Positions 54,432 through 63,661 are shown, numbered from the stretch's first letter. The stretch: DNA of 64,000 bases from Bacteroidota bacterium (GCA_013288945.1 JABDAZ010000001.1:1-64000), one strand, 5' to 3'. Notes: generated from the sequence alone by a model not told the origin. Made by a program: numbers and translations.

Positions 54432-56138
54432 ATGGGTGATACAATAAACAGCCGGACTTTTGACGCCATAGTAATTGGCTCAGGAATGAGCGGGGGATGG
54501 GCTGCAAAAGAATTGTGCGAAAAAGGTTTAAAGACATTGGTGTTGGAAAGAGGAAGAGATGTGAAACATTTAAAAGACTACCCCACAACAAATATGAATC
54601 CATGGGAATTTAAGCACAGGGGGCAAGTTCCATATGAAATTGTAAAAGCAAATCCTGTAATAAGTAAGTGCTATGCTTTTAAAGAAGATGCCATGCATTT
54701 TTTTGTAAAAGATAATGAACACCCTTACGTGCAGGGAAAACCATTTGATTGGATCAGGGGGTACCAGGTAGGGGGCAAGTCTATTATGTGGGCACGCCAA
54801 ACGCAGCGCTGGAGCGACTTTGATTTCGAAGGCCCGCAGCGTGATGGCTTTGCTGTTGACTGGCCAATCCGTTACAAAGATGTTGAACCATGGTATAGTT
54901 ATGTAGAAAAATTTGCGGGGATATCAGGTAATAAAGATGGCATACCTAATCTTCCCGATGGTGAATTTTTGCCCCCTATGGATTTAACTTGCGTTGAACA
55001 TTATTTTAAAGATTTAATTGGAAAAAAGTATAAAGATCGTCATGTTATTTATGCACGTTGCGCCCATCTCACAGAACCCCAGCCGATACATTTAGCGCAA
55101 GGCAGGGGGCAATGCCAAAAGCGGGATCTTTGTCAGCGCGGTTGCCCCTTTGGTGGTTATTATAATACAAATTCAACAACAATTCCCTACGCTGCAAAAA
55201 CGGGCAATATGACGCTGCGGCCTTTTTCCGTAGCGCATTCTATTATTTATGATGATAAAAAAGGCAAGGCAACTGGGGTACGCGTTATTGATACCAATAC
55301 AAAAGAGACGATTGATTTTTTTGCAAAAATTATTTTTGTAAATGCAGCGGCTTTTAATACCAATCTTTTATTGCTTCATTCCACGTCAAGCCATTTTCCC
55401 AATGGGTTGGGCAATGATAATGGGCTGATGGGAAAGTTTGCTGCGTTTCATAATTACCGCGCGCGGATGTCGGCAAGCTATGATGGTTTTAAAGATTCAA
55501 CAACGGACGGACGCAGGCCAACATCTGCATACATACCGCGTTTCAGAAATGTATATAAACAGGAAATGGATTTTTTAAGAGGCTATGCTGCCACATTTTC
55601 TACAGGCAGAAGTGTTGTGCCCCCCGATACAAATGGATTTGGTGAAACTTTAAAAAATAAACTTTCTGCCCCCCTTCAAGCTGGCCCGTGGCATATAAGT
55701 TCTCAAATGATGGGGGAAACAATTCCTAAAGAAACCAATACGCTTTCTCTTGATAAAGAAAAGAAAGATGCATGGGGCATGCCGCTATTAAAAATATCGA
55801 TTGACTATGATGACAATGAAGATAAAATGATTAAAGATTTTTTTGAGCAAATGACTGAAATGTATACTGTCGCCGGTTTTCAGGAGATTAAAACTTCTGA
55901 TTCCAAACAAGCGCCGGGGCTTGATATACATGAAATGGGGGGCATAAGAATGGGGCATGATCCAAAAACATCTTTGCTTAATAAATGGAACCAGCTTCAT
56001 GCTTGTCAAAATGTGTTTGTTACCGATGGTTCTTGCATGACGTCCACATCAACACAAAATCCTTCACTAACTTATATGGCATTAACAGCAAGAGCGGTTG
56101 ATTATGCAGTATCAAAAATGAAAAGAAATGAGTTGTAA
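54432..56138 (+). CDS. GMC family FAD-dependent dehydrogenase (predicted glycoside 3-dehydrogenase)
   Basis: 568 residues from ATG 54432; the track start at 54426 is a TTG. The FAD motif is FDAIVIGSGMSGGWAAKELC. VGGKSIMWARQTQRW follows. A Cys cluster GQCQKRDLCQRGCPFGGY could hold an Fe-S centre as in related dehydrogenases. C-terminal catalytic motifs are DIHEMGGIRMGHD and STQNPSLTYMA with His and Asn. No signal peptide, consistent with hitch-hiking on the subunit at 53879. Known relatives oxidise sugar C1, C2 or C3 hydroxyls. C3 is inferred from the DUF1080 neighbour. Confidence 0.92.
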   Translation: MGDTINSRTFDAIVIGSGMSGGWAAKELCEKGLKTLVLERGRDVKHLKDYPTTNMNPWEFKHRGQVPYEIVKANPVISKCYAFKEDAMHFFVKDNEHPYVQGKPFDWIRGYQVGGKSIMWARQTQRWSDFDFEGPQRDGFAVDWPIRYKDVEPWYSYVEKFAGISGNKDGIPNLPDGEFLPPMDLTCVEHYFKDLIGKKYKDRHVIYARCAHLTEPQPIHLAQGRGQCQKRDLCQRGCPFGGYYNTNSTTIPYAAKTGNMTLRPFSVAHSIIYDDKKGKATGVRVIDTNTKETIDFFAKIIFVNAAAFNTNLLLLHSTSSHFPNGLGNDNGLMGKFAAFHNYRARMSASYDGFKDSTTDGRRPTSAYIPRFRNVYKQEMDFLRGYAATFSTGRSVVPPDTNGFGETLKNKLSAPLQAGPWHISSQMMGETIPKETNTLSLDKEKKDAWGMPLLKISIDYDDNEDKMIKDFFEQMTEMYTVAGFQEIKTSDSKQAPGLDIHEMGGIRMGHDPKTSLLNKWNQLHACQNVFVTDGSCMTSTSTQNPSLTYMALTARAVDYAVSKMKRNEL

Positions 56139-56182
56139 TAATCTTTGTTTATAAAGCGCCGGTTTTTGTATTTTTAAAAAAG

Positions 56183-57301
56183 ATGGAACACAGAGCCGGA
56201 TATTTATCAAACCTAACGCCGCTGCGCGGAATAGCAGCTTTGCTTGTTGCAGTGTTCCATTTTGAAATGGCTGTTGCACGGTTTGTGCCCGCACAAAAAA
56301 CTATGTTTTTTGAGAAATCATATTTAATGGTTGATCTTTTTTTTATCATGAGCGGTTTTATAATGCTTCATGTTTATAAAGAAAATTTTCAGGATTCCAT
56401 TTCAAAAATCACTTTCAAAAAGTTTATCGTTGCACGATTTGCGCGCATTTATCCGTTGCATTTTTTTTCATTATCATTATTAATAATTCTTGTACTTATT
56501 TTTTCACCTGCTGGAACTTATCCAAATAGAATTGAAGATCCTGCTGCTATTCCCAGCAACTTTTTATTATTAAACGCGTATTATATCCATAACATTTATA
56601 CATGGAATATTCCTTCATGGAGCATCGGCGCAGAGTGGGCGGCGTATTTAATTTTTCCTATGCTGGCTTTGTTTATTAATAAAAAAAAAGCTGTTATTAT
56701 ACTTGTATTATTTGTTTTTGCAGCGTATTTGTCTATCATGTTCTTGTTGCCAAGAAAAAATCCTTTGTATCCATTAATACCAGTTCCGCATAATTTAAAT
56801 ACAACGTATGATTATGGTTTTTTGCGTGGCATTGCAGGTTTTATTACAGGCATGATTGTTTATAAAGCTTATCAGTTAAGCGCGTTTAAAAACCTGTTCA
56901 ATAAAGATGCAATTGCATTGCTGATTATATTATTAATATGTGCTGCTTTGCATTTTGCTATTAATGATGCGTTTTGTATTATTTTATTTGCAGCACTTGT
57001 GCTTTCTTTTGCATGTAATAATAATTATGTACATCAATTGTGCAATAATAAAATTGTGCAATACTTGGGAAGGATATCTTATTCAATTTACCTCATGCAA
57101 ATTTTTTTGCAGGAACCTTTTTCAAAAGAGTTGCGTTTGCCGGGCGTAACAGGTTTTGGCCGTGGCAAACAAAATATAGATTTTTCAAGCGGCATGTTTT
57201 ATTGTATGGCTTATCTTGGTTTGCTTGTTTTAATTTCTTCAATAACTTATTATTTAATAGAACAACCTTGCCGTAAATTTATCAACCGGAAATGGGGTTA
57301 A
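56183..57301 (+). CDS. Acyltransferase 3 family membrane protein 1
   Basis: 372 residues, about ten TM helices. The catalytic His is in VAVFHFEMA, and RFARIYPLHFFSLSLL is the conserved Arg motif. WNIPSWSIGAEWAAYLIFP and FLRGIAGFITGMIVYKAY are typical. It acylates (often O-acetylates) a carbohydrate or lipid. It begins 44 bp after the GMC gene, so it is probably in operon C. A paralog on the other strand lies at 58587. Confidence 0.9.
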   Translation: MEHRAGYLSNLTPLRGIAALLVAVFHFEMAVARFVPAQKTMFFEKSYLMVDLFFIMSGFIMLHVYKENFQDSISKITFKKFIVARFARIYPLHFFSLSLLIILVLIFSPAGTYPNRIEDPAAIPSNFLLLNAYYIHNIYTWNIPSWSIGAEWAAYLIFPMLALFINKKKAVIILVLFVFAAYLSIMFLLPRKNPLYPLIPVPHNLNTTYDYGFLRGIAGFITGMIVYKAYQLSAFKNLFNKDAIALLIILLICAALHFAINDAFCIILFAALVLSFACNNNYVHQLCNNKIVQYLGRISYSIYLMQIFLQEPFSKELRLPGVTGFGRGKQNIDFSSGMFYCMAYLGLLVLISSITYYLIEQPCRKFINRKWG

Positions 57302-57340
57302 ATAAAAAACAACAATTTATTATTCATTAAAATTTCATGT

Positions 57341-57802
57341 ATGATCTGTAAAAAATTTTTTATTAATGCAATGCTGTTAATCGCATTTTGCATGGGCGCA
57401 TTAAATATGTATGCGCAGGATAATGTAAAAACAAACCACATTGCTTTGTATGTAAATGATCTTACAAAAAGCGCTGCATTTTATAAAGATGTAATGGAAC
57501 TCAAAGAAATTCCGGAACCATTTCATGATGGCAAACATGTTTGGCTGAGAACCGGCGATCATAGCCAGTTGCATCTTATACAAGGCGCGGCAGAAGTTTA
57601 TGCGCATGATATTAATTCGCACTTTGCATATTCTGTAACTGACCTCGCAAATTTTACAAAACACCTGGATGATTTGCATATAAAATATGGCAACTGGAAA
57701 CAAGATTCTAAATCGCCACAATTGCGGCCTGATGGAATTAAGCAAGTGTATTTACAAGACCCGGATAACAATTGGATTGAAGTGAACGATGATAAATTTT
57801 AG
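57341..57802 (+). CDS. Secreted VOC (glyoxalase-like) protein
   Basis: 153 residues. The signal peptide ends GALNMYAQ. One VOC module pair follows: TNHIALYVNDLTKSAAFYKD, HVWLRTGDHSQLHLI, SHFAYSVTDLANFTKHL and VYLQDPDNNWIEVND. His in NHIAL and HLI and Glu in WIEV are likely metal ligands. Secretion is unusual for this fold. In this operon it may act on a reactive keto-sugar or its elimination product. It lies 39 bp after the acyltransferase. Confidence 0.87.
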   Translation: MICKKFFINAMLLIAFCMGALNMYAQDNVKTNHIALYVNDLTKSAAFYKDVMELKEIPEPFHDGKHVWLRTGDHSQLHLIQGAAEVYAHDINSHFAYSVTDLANFTKHLDDLHIKYGNWKQDSKSPQLRPDGIKQVYLQDPDNNWIEVNDDKF

Positions 57803-57836
57803 CATTAATGTTTTATAAAATCTTGTATAATTGATT

Positions 57837-58529
57837 ATGAAAAAATTATTTTTTTTTTCTCTTGCGGCAATGTTTTTCGCCACTATATCTTACGCGCAAC
57901 ATGGGCACAAATGGCATTATCTGTTTGATGGCAAATCAGTAAATAATTTACGCGGCTATAAGATGGATTCATTTCCATCCGATGCATGGAAGATTGAAGA
58001 TGGCGCGCTCGTTGCGCAAACAGACGTGCCGAATGTAGATTTTTTAACGAAAGAAACGTACACAAATTTTGATCTCACCTTGCAATGGGCTGTATCGAAA
58101 GCCGGCAACAGAGGCATCTTTTATAATGTGCAGGAAAATTCAAGCCATCAATCAGGAAATGGAAACAGCCCGAACTGGCTTGATAATTTTGAATTTCAAA
58201 TATTGGATGATATTGATTTTAATGATCACGAACCGCGGAGATCTGCGGGTTCTTTGTATGATTTAATTGCTCCAACAAACAAACATTTAAAACCTGTTGG
58301 CGAATTTAATACAGCAAGGCTTTTAGTAAATCATAACCACGTAGAGCAATGGATCAATGGTGAGAAAGTGGTTGAATATGAACTCGGTTCTGCAAAAATT
58401 AATGACTTAATAAATAAAAGTAAATACAAAGACAATCCAAATTTTGCAAAAAATACAAGCGGCCACATTATGTTTCAGCATCACGGGCAAAAAGTTTGGC
58501 TGAAGAATATTAAGATTAAAGAATTATAA
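57837..58529 (+). CDS. Secreted DUF1080 protein (3-keto-glycoside hydrolase/lyase family)
   Basis: 230 residues from ATG 57837; the track start at 57831 is a TTG. The signal peptide ends TISYAQ. One DUF1080 (PF06439) beta-sandwich follows: WHYLFDGKSVNNLRGYKM, DAWKIEDGALVAQ, YTNFDLTLQWAVSKAGNRGI, FEFQILDD and GHIMFQHHGQKVWLKNIKIK. The family is now linked to cleavage of 3-keto-glycosides by elimination, matching the upstream GMC dehydrogenase. It is the last gene of operon C, 34 bp after the VOC gene. Confidence 0.9.
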   Translation: MKKLFFFSLAAMFFATISYAQHGHKWHYLFDGKSVNNLRGYKMDSFPSDAWKIEDGALVAQTDVPNVDFLTKETYTNFDLTLQWAVSKAGNRGIFYNVQENSSHQSGNGNSPNWLDNFEFQILDDIDFNDHEPRRSAGSLYDLIAPTNKHLKPVGEFNTARLLVNHNHVEQWINGEKVVEYELGSAKINDLINKSKYKDNPNFAKNTSGHIMFQHHGQKVWLKNIKIKEL

Positions 58530-58586
58530 TAGCATTAATAAATATTTTTGTTGGTTGTACATTTTTAAATTGATAAGAATAAAATA

Positions 58587-59684
58587 TCAATGCTTTATCG
58601 CGCTGTATTTATTTTTAAATTTTAAAAAATAACTTTCATAATATTTAAAAGAAAGGCCGGCTAGTAACACAGAAAGCCCGAAGGAAAAAACATAAATAAA
58701 AATATTAACGTACACATTATTGTAATCAGCAAGATATTTTCCTGCAATAAAAAGAATAAAAAATAAAGGTATTTTATGCAGCAGGTAAAATCCGTAGGAA
58801 ATCCTGCCAAGGTAATTCAGGAATTTATTATTAAGTGAAATCAGTGATGTTTCCTGCTGCGCAAGGTTTACAATTATTATTGCAGCAATTACAGTAAGCA
58901 TTTCATTATCGAACACATGCGGATATTTATTTTTAAAAGTTATAAATGCAATAAACGCGCATAAGGAAACAACCTGCATCGTTTTACTAAAAATAAAAGA
59001 CGTAGCCCAGGTGTTGAAATAATTATACTTTTCATTATAATAAAACAAAGCCATTAATGAACCAATTATAAGGCAATCGAACCGGAAATAAGAAAGTGCA
59101 AATTCAATATTATGCAGCATATGCACATCTGAATAAAAATTGCGCAGCACATAACGAAGCGTATAATTAATAATAAGCAGCAAAATAAAAATCCACGCTA
59201 TATTTTCTTTTTTTATTAAACGAATGATATGCGGCTGCACAAGATAAAATTGTTCCTCAACGCCGATTGACCAAATCGGATCAATAACTGCCGGAAGCAG
59301 GCCTGCGAGAATAGCGAAATTGGGTAAGAAAAAAAGACCGAGCAGTAATCCTTTCGGAGACATGTTTGCAGGATAAATAAAATATGCTGTAAGCAAAATA
59401 AGAAAGTAAAGCGGCCAGATGCGCAACACCCTGCGCATATAAAATTTCTTATAATTTATATCTTCATTAATGTCTTTTTCCTGCATTAATAAATAGGTAA
59501 TAAGAAAACCGCTTAAAACTAAAAAGATGGTAACGCCGATAAAACCTGTATCGGGTATAAAAATATTAGCGGTATTTAAATGGTGTTTGTGTAATTCAAC
59601 ATGCCATATAAATACAAGTGTAGCCGCAATTGCGCGCAAGCCATCAAAATTTTTAAAATAAGGTTTTGTACTGGTATCAGCCAT
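58587..59684 (-). CDS. Acyltransferase 3 family membrane protein 2
   Basis: 365 residues, about ten TM helices. It starts YFKNFDGLRAIAATLVFIWH with the catalytic His in FIWHVELH. Also visible are GVTIFLVLSGFLITYLL, RRVLRIWPLYFLILLTAYFI and DPIWSIGVEEQFYLVQPHI. It resembles the OafA/NodX group that O-acetylates surface sugars. It is convergent with operon C and transcribed alone. Confidence 0.92.
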   Translation of the reverse strand: MADTSTKPYFKNFDGLRAIAATLVFIWHVELHKHHLNTANIFIPDTGFIGVTIFLVLSGFLITYLLMQEKDINEDINYKKFYMRRVLRIWPLYFLILLTAYFIYPANMSPKGLLLGLFFLPNFAILAGLLPAVIDPIWSIGVEEQFYLVQPHIIRLIKKENIAWIFILLLIINYTLRYVLRNFYSDVHMLHNIEFALSYFRFDCLIIGSLMALFYYNEKYNYFNTWATSFIFSKTMQVVSLCAFIAFITFKNKYPHVFDNEMLTVIAAIIIVNLAQQETSLISLNNKFLNYLGRISYGFYLLHKIPLFFILFIAGKYLADYNNVYVNIFIYVFSFGLSVLLAGLSFKYYESYFLKFKNKYSAIKH

Positions 59685-59762
59685 CCGGATTTGTTGAGCA
59701 ATTAATAAACGGATCCTTGCTGAAACGTAATTTATTTTACTGAAGTATTCTTTATTAATTGA

Positions 59763-60125
59763 TTATTTAATAGCTAAGGGTTTTAAAACGTGCTGCAACT
59801 TAACAAACAAATTTTGAAAGTGGTATTTTTTTTCAGCAACTTTTTTATTGGGAGTTTGTGGCTCAACATTGCCATAAAGGTTACGGTAAGTATTGTAAGT
59901 AGAAAAATTTTGCAAATTATTTGCGCCGTTGGCTGTCAGTTTCAAAACGCCGGCTTCATTAATAACCATGTTTTCATTTACAAGGCTTTGCAAACAATTG
60001 TTTACATAAAGCTTTGAAATTTCTTCATCACAAATAGCATCTTCCAATTTTTTTATTGAGCAATTGTTTGAGCCGGAAATGCAAAAAAGTATTAGATCTT
60101 TTACAGGAACTATTGCTGAATACAT
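59763..60125 (-). CDS. Hypothetical protein, possible winged-helix
   Basis: 120 residues. MYSAIVPVKDLILFCISGSN then KLEDAICDEEISKLYVNNCL and LVNENMVINEAGVLKLT have the spacing of a small winged-helix with a strand wing. That is inferred from pattern only. The C-terminus is basic (NKKVAEKKYHFQNLFVKLQH). No family recognised. Confidence 0.55.
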   Translation of the reverse strand: MYSAIVPVKDLILFCISGSNNCSIKKLEDAICDEEISKLYVNNCLQSLVNENMVINEAGVLKLTANGANNLQNFSTYNTYRNLYGNVEPQTPNKKVAEKKYHFQNLFVKLQHVLKPLAIK

Positions 60126-60407
60126 AGAAAATGATTTTAAATTTTTTAAACTGACGGGGCTTAATTAGATCCGTAACTAAATTTCGTCAAATTACAAGCC
60201 ATTAATAATTTAAGCGTAGTAATAGGATTATGTAAGCCCTTTGGGTATTAATTTTCACACTTGGCTTATAAATTTCTACAGTTAGTACATCAATGCTTAA
60301 GACAAATTTGAATTTATTATTAAAGCTTCGTCAATTCTCATTTAGATTATTAATAAAATCTTAAAAAAATACCGAAGCAATAAATGTAAACTCAGGAAAA
60401 TTTGCAG

Positions 60408-60788
60408 TTAAAAAAATATGGGAAGTTCTTTTTTTGTAACAGACATATAAATATTTTGGAGTTGATGAAGCGCGTCATAAATAATAAACTTGTTGCCGTG
60501 ATTAACGTGAAATCCCGGTTCGCTTAAATGAATAATAAGATCGTCATGCTGATAAGTTTTCCATCTGCCAAACGCATCGTGACGAACAAATTTAAAAGGA
60601 GTTGCAGCAAGAATTTTTGGCGTAAGAATTACCGGAAATATACTTTCAAAATTAAATGGCGCTGCAGGAAAATTTGTTTGGTTCATGGATATTATTCCGG
60701 TAGAATTTATCACATCAACCCTCAATAGATCGCGCAGGTTTTGAGGATAAAAATAATTTCCCTTTTTTAAATCTACTCTAGGAATCAT
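60408..60788 (-). CDS. Hypothetical protein
   Basis: About 126 residues if started at MIPRVDLKKGNYFYPQNLRD (60788); the track start at 60866 adds a doubtful hydrophobic lead. The body reads like a real soluble protein with NFESIFPVILTPKILAATPF and DAFGRWKTYQHDDLIIHLSE. No known family, no signal. The gap to the previous gene (60126-60407) holds nothing I recognise. Confidence 0.5.
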   Translation of the reverse strand: MIPRVDLKKGNYFYPQNLRDLLRVDVINSTGIISMNQTNFPAAPFNFESIFPVILTPKILAATPFKFVRHDAFGRWKTYQHDDLIIHLSEPGFHVNHGNKFIIYDALHQLQNIYMSVTKKELPIFF

Positions 60789-61113
60789 CAGGGAAAGATC
60801 GTAATTATTATGCCAGACAAAAAATATAAATGCATACCAATTTATAATAAACTGTATATCCTGCAAATAATCCTACCTTACATGCATTACATCCTGAACA
60901 ACTTGCTGGCAGTACATTTCAGCCCCATTAAATATAAAATAAAATTATTTTTGAATAGGAAAAATGGTCGTGAAGAATTGACAGTTTTTTGCCAATATTT
61001 TGGGTAAAAAAAATCCTCCGTTAAAAATAAAGGCTGGTTAAAAACTTTGCGCGCATTAATAAGTTACTGGAGATTTTTATATTCGAAAGCATGGATAAAA
61101 AGGATTTTTTAAG

Positions 61114-61830
61114 TTGAACATTTCTACGGTTGTTATTGATGATGATGGGTATTCCTGCGAAACGATCACCAGGTTTCTTAAACACTTCTGGCCCGGCTTC
61201 CCTGTTAAAGCATGCTTTATAAGCGTGGCTGATATGCTTGCTTACCCAGAACTTAACCAGACTGGTTTGTTGCTTATGCGTGCGTCTATGATTGCAGACG
61301 GGCAAAATGAAATGCCTGAAAAAATTCCGCTGCTACATTTTGAATTAATTTTTAATGCCGGCTTCCAAAATTTTGCAGCACAATCATTTCGTTTTACTGT
61401 TCCTTCTTTTGCAGGGAAAGATCAATATATTGTACAGCATAGTTTGCATGAAAAGAAGTTGCGCATTATGCTGCAAAAGTTGAGTACGCCTGTAAAACTA
61501 TTTACAAAAATTGCGCTGCCAACGGTACATGGTTTAGAAATGATTGCAGTTGATTCGATAATCAGTTGTTCATCCGAACGCAATTACACCATCGTTCATT
61601 TAAAAAATAATAAAAAAATAGTGGTATCCAGAAACCTGAAAGCAATGGAAGATATGCTTTCGGGATATCCGTTTTTCAGGGTGCATCATTCTTTTATAGT
61701 AAACCTGAATGAGATTAGTAAATACATGAAAGATTCTGGTGGTTATTTATTAATGAATGAAGGAAACCGCATAGAAATTTCCCGTGGCCGCAAAGAAGCA
61801 TTGTTGTCTGCACTCCGGCAAAGTGAATAA
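61114..61830 (+). CDS. LytTR-type DNA-binding regulator with degenerate receiver (TTG start)
   Basis: 238 residues from a TTG at 61114. The N-terminus LNISTVVIDDDGYSCETIT looks like a receiver opening with its acidic cluster, but the phosphoacceptor position reads GLLLMRAS with no Asp, so normal phosphorylation is unlikely. The C-terminal LytTR domain is intact: SIISCSSERNYTIVHLKNNK, FFRVHHSFIVNLNEISKYM and GNRIEISRGRKEALL. No partner kinase is adjacent. Confidence 0.85.
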   Translation: MNISTVVIDDDGYSCETITRFLKHFWPGFPVKACFISVADMLAYPELNQTGLLLMRASMIADGQNEMPEKIPLLHFELIFNAGFQNFAAQSFRFTVPSFAGKDQYIVQHSLHEKKLRIMLQKLSTPVKLFTKIALPTVHGLEMIAVDSIISCSSERNYTIVHLKNNKKIVVSRNLKAMEDMLSGYPFFRVHHSFIVNLNEISKYMKDSGGYLLMNEGNRIEISRGRKEALLSALRQSE

Positions 61831-62211
61831 TTTTCACATACACTTTCTCTTTTTTCCTTTATTAATTTTTTTATTTTATTAATAACATGAATAGAACTTT
61901 TCATTAAAATAAAATTGCATTCTATTAATAAGAACGCGAATTTTTATAAAAGAATTTTTTGAATTTATTATCGTTATTAATAATAAAAATCTGCGTTCTA
62001 TTTTAGTAAAAATGTTTTATTAATATTTCTACAGTAATAATAAAATTTACAAATACGCACATTCTAATCTTCGCAAAATTTTCATTAATAAATTCAGTAA
62101 AATATCTTTTTCAGCAAGCGATTATTTTGATATATTCAAGGAAGAATAACTTGCAATTGCTTTTTAATAATATAAAAACAATGCAGGTTAATTATACCAA
62201 AACCAACAAGT
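61831..62211. other. AT-rich intergenic region with imperfect inverted repeat
   Basis: AGAACGCGAATTTTTAT (61931-61947) and ATAAAAATCTGCGTTCT (61983-61999) are complementary at 15 of 17 positions. ATTAAT/TTAATAA words are very dense here. No gene is seen. The promoter of the permease should lie near its right end. Confidence 0.4.
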
Positions 62212-63522
62212 ATGAGCCCGGTTTTAGAAAGAGAAAACCTTAAGCGGGAAATCGGTGTGTTTGCACTTACCATGGCAATTCTTAATATTACTGTTGGCAC
62301 TGGCATTTTTGTTATTCCCGCAATCATCGCTGAAAACCTGGGCGCAGCCGCAATTGCAGCTTACCTCGTTTGCGGTGTACTTATTTTTTTAATTGCATTA
62401 TGCTTTGCAGAACTCGGCAGTAAAACAACTGCAAGCGGCGGTGTGTACACTTATATTGAAACTGCATTTGGGCCGTATGCAGGTTTTATTGCAAATAATG
62501 TTTACTGGCTTGGCGCTTGTGTAATTTCAGATGCAGCAGTTGCCAATGCACTTGCAGACACACTGAAATATTTTTTTCCATTTATGGGCAATGTCATTTA
62601 CCGCGATTTATTTTTTGTGTTGTTGTTTGGCGGGTTTGCATTTCTTAATATTCGCAGTGTAAAAAACGGAATTCGGTTTATTGAATTCGCAGCATTTGGA
62701 AAATTGATTCCATTAATAATATTGGTAGCGGCCGGCTTTGCATTTGTTTCAACAAAAAATCTAGCGTGGACTTCTGCTCCGTCCATTAATAATATCAGTT
62801 CTGCATCATTGCTTTTATTTTTTGCATTTATTGGTTTAGATACACCATTAAGCAACGGCGGCGAAATAAAAAATGTAAAACGCACTGTGCCGCTCGGTAT
62901 TTTTTTTGGTATACTCAGCGTGCTTGTTTTATATATCTCTATTCAATTGGTTGTGCAGGGAATTTTAGGCAACAACATCAGTGCACATAAAGATGCGCCG
63001 CTTGCAGATGTTGCAGGAATTATTTTTGGTAAAACGGGCATTGTATTAATTGTTATTGCCACATCCATTTCAATGCTGGGCAATGTAGGCGGCGAAATAC
63101 TTTCCATTCCGCGAATACTTTTTGCAGGTGCAAAAGATGGATTGATGCCAGAAGCATTGGGCAAAATTCATCCAAAATTTTTTACGCCATATGTTGCTGT
63201 TTCATTTTATGCTTCACTTGGTTTTTTATTTGCAGTTTCTGGTGGGTTTAAACAACTTGCTATTATTGCAACGGCTGCAACATTGCTTATTTATTTGGGC
63301 GTTGTATTATCAACTTTAATGCTTAGGAAAAATGATGTTGCAATAAGCGAAAAAACATTTCGTGTGCCCGGCGGCTATATTATTCCGATGCTTGCAAGCG
63401 CTGTAATTATATGGCTGTTAACAGGATTATCAAAAAAAGAATTTATTGGCATTGAAATTTTTATCCTGATTTTTTCAGTCATTTATTTATTAATGAAAAT
63501 GTTTAAGAAAAAAGATATTTGA
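62212..63522 (+). CDS. APC family amino acid permease
   Basis: 436 residues, 12 TM helices. The TM1 region NITVGTGIFVIPAIIAENLG is the substrate-binding unwound helix of APC transporters. ALCFAELGSKTTASGGVYTY follows, then FGPYAGFIANNVYWLGACVI and a late ISMLGNVGGEILSIPRILFA. It would exchange or import amino acids across the inner membrane. The substrate is not inferable. It is monocistronic. Confidence 0.92.
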   Translation: MSPVLERENLKREIGVFALTMAILNITVGTGIFVIPAIIAENLGAAAIAAYLVCGVLIFLIALCFAELGSKTTASGGVYTYIETAFGPYAGFIANNVYWLGACVISDAAVANALADTLKYFFPFMGNVIYRDLFFVLLFGGFAFLNIRSVKNGIRFIEFAAFGKLIPLIILVAAGFAFVSTKNLAWTSAPSINNISSASLLLFFAFIGLDTPLSNGGEIKNVKRTVPLGIFFGILSVLVLYISIQLVVQGILGNNISAHKDAPLADVAGIIFGKTGIVLIVIATSISMLGNVGGEILSIPRILFAGAKDGLMPEALGKIHPKFFTPYVAVSFYASLGFLFAVSGGFKQLAIIATAATLLIYLGVVLSTLMLRKNDVAISEKTFRVPGGYIIPMLASAVIIWLLTGLSKKEFIGIEIFILIFSVIYLLMKMFKKKDI

Positions 63523-63661
63523 TATTTGCTATCTGATTTGTGATTTTTGATTTAAAGAATGCATTGTAAATTAAATCATCAATATTAATTTTGAAATACA
63601 GTATCAAAATATCTCAATAACAAAATATCCAATATCAATAATTAAAAAATTACAAATCAAA

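Noticed and set aside
39595-55942. G5-G6 tracts as phase-variable contingency loci
   Set aside because: The tracts are short, very many and spread over all genes in several codon phases with intact frames. Contingency loci usually have one longer homopolymer per gene.
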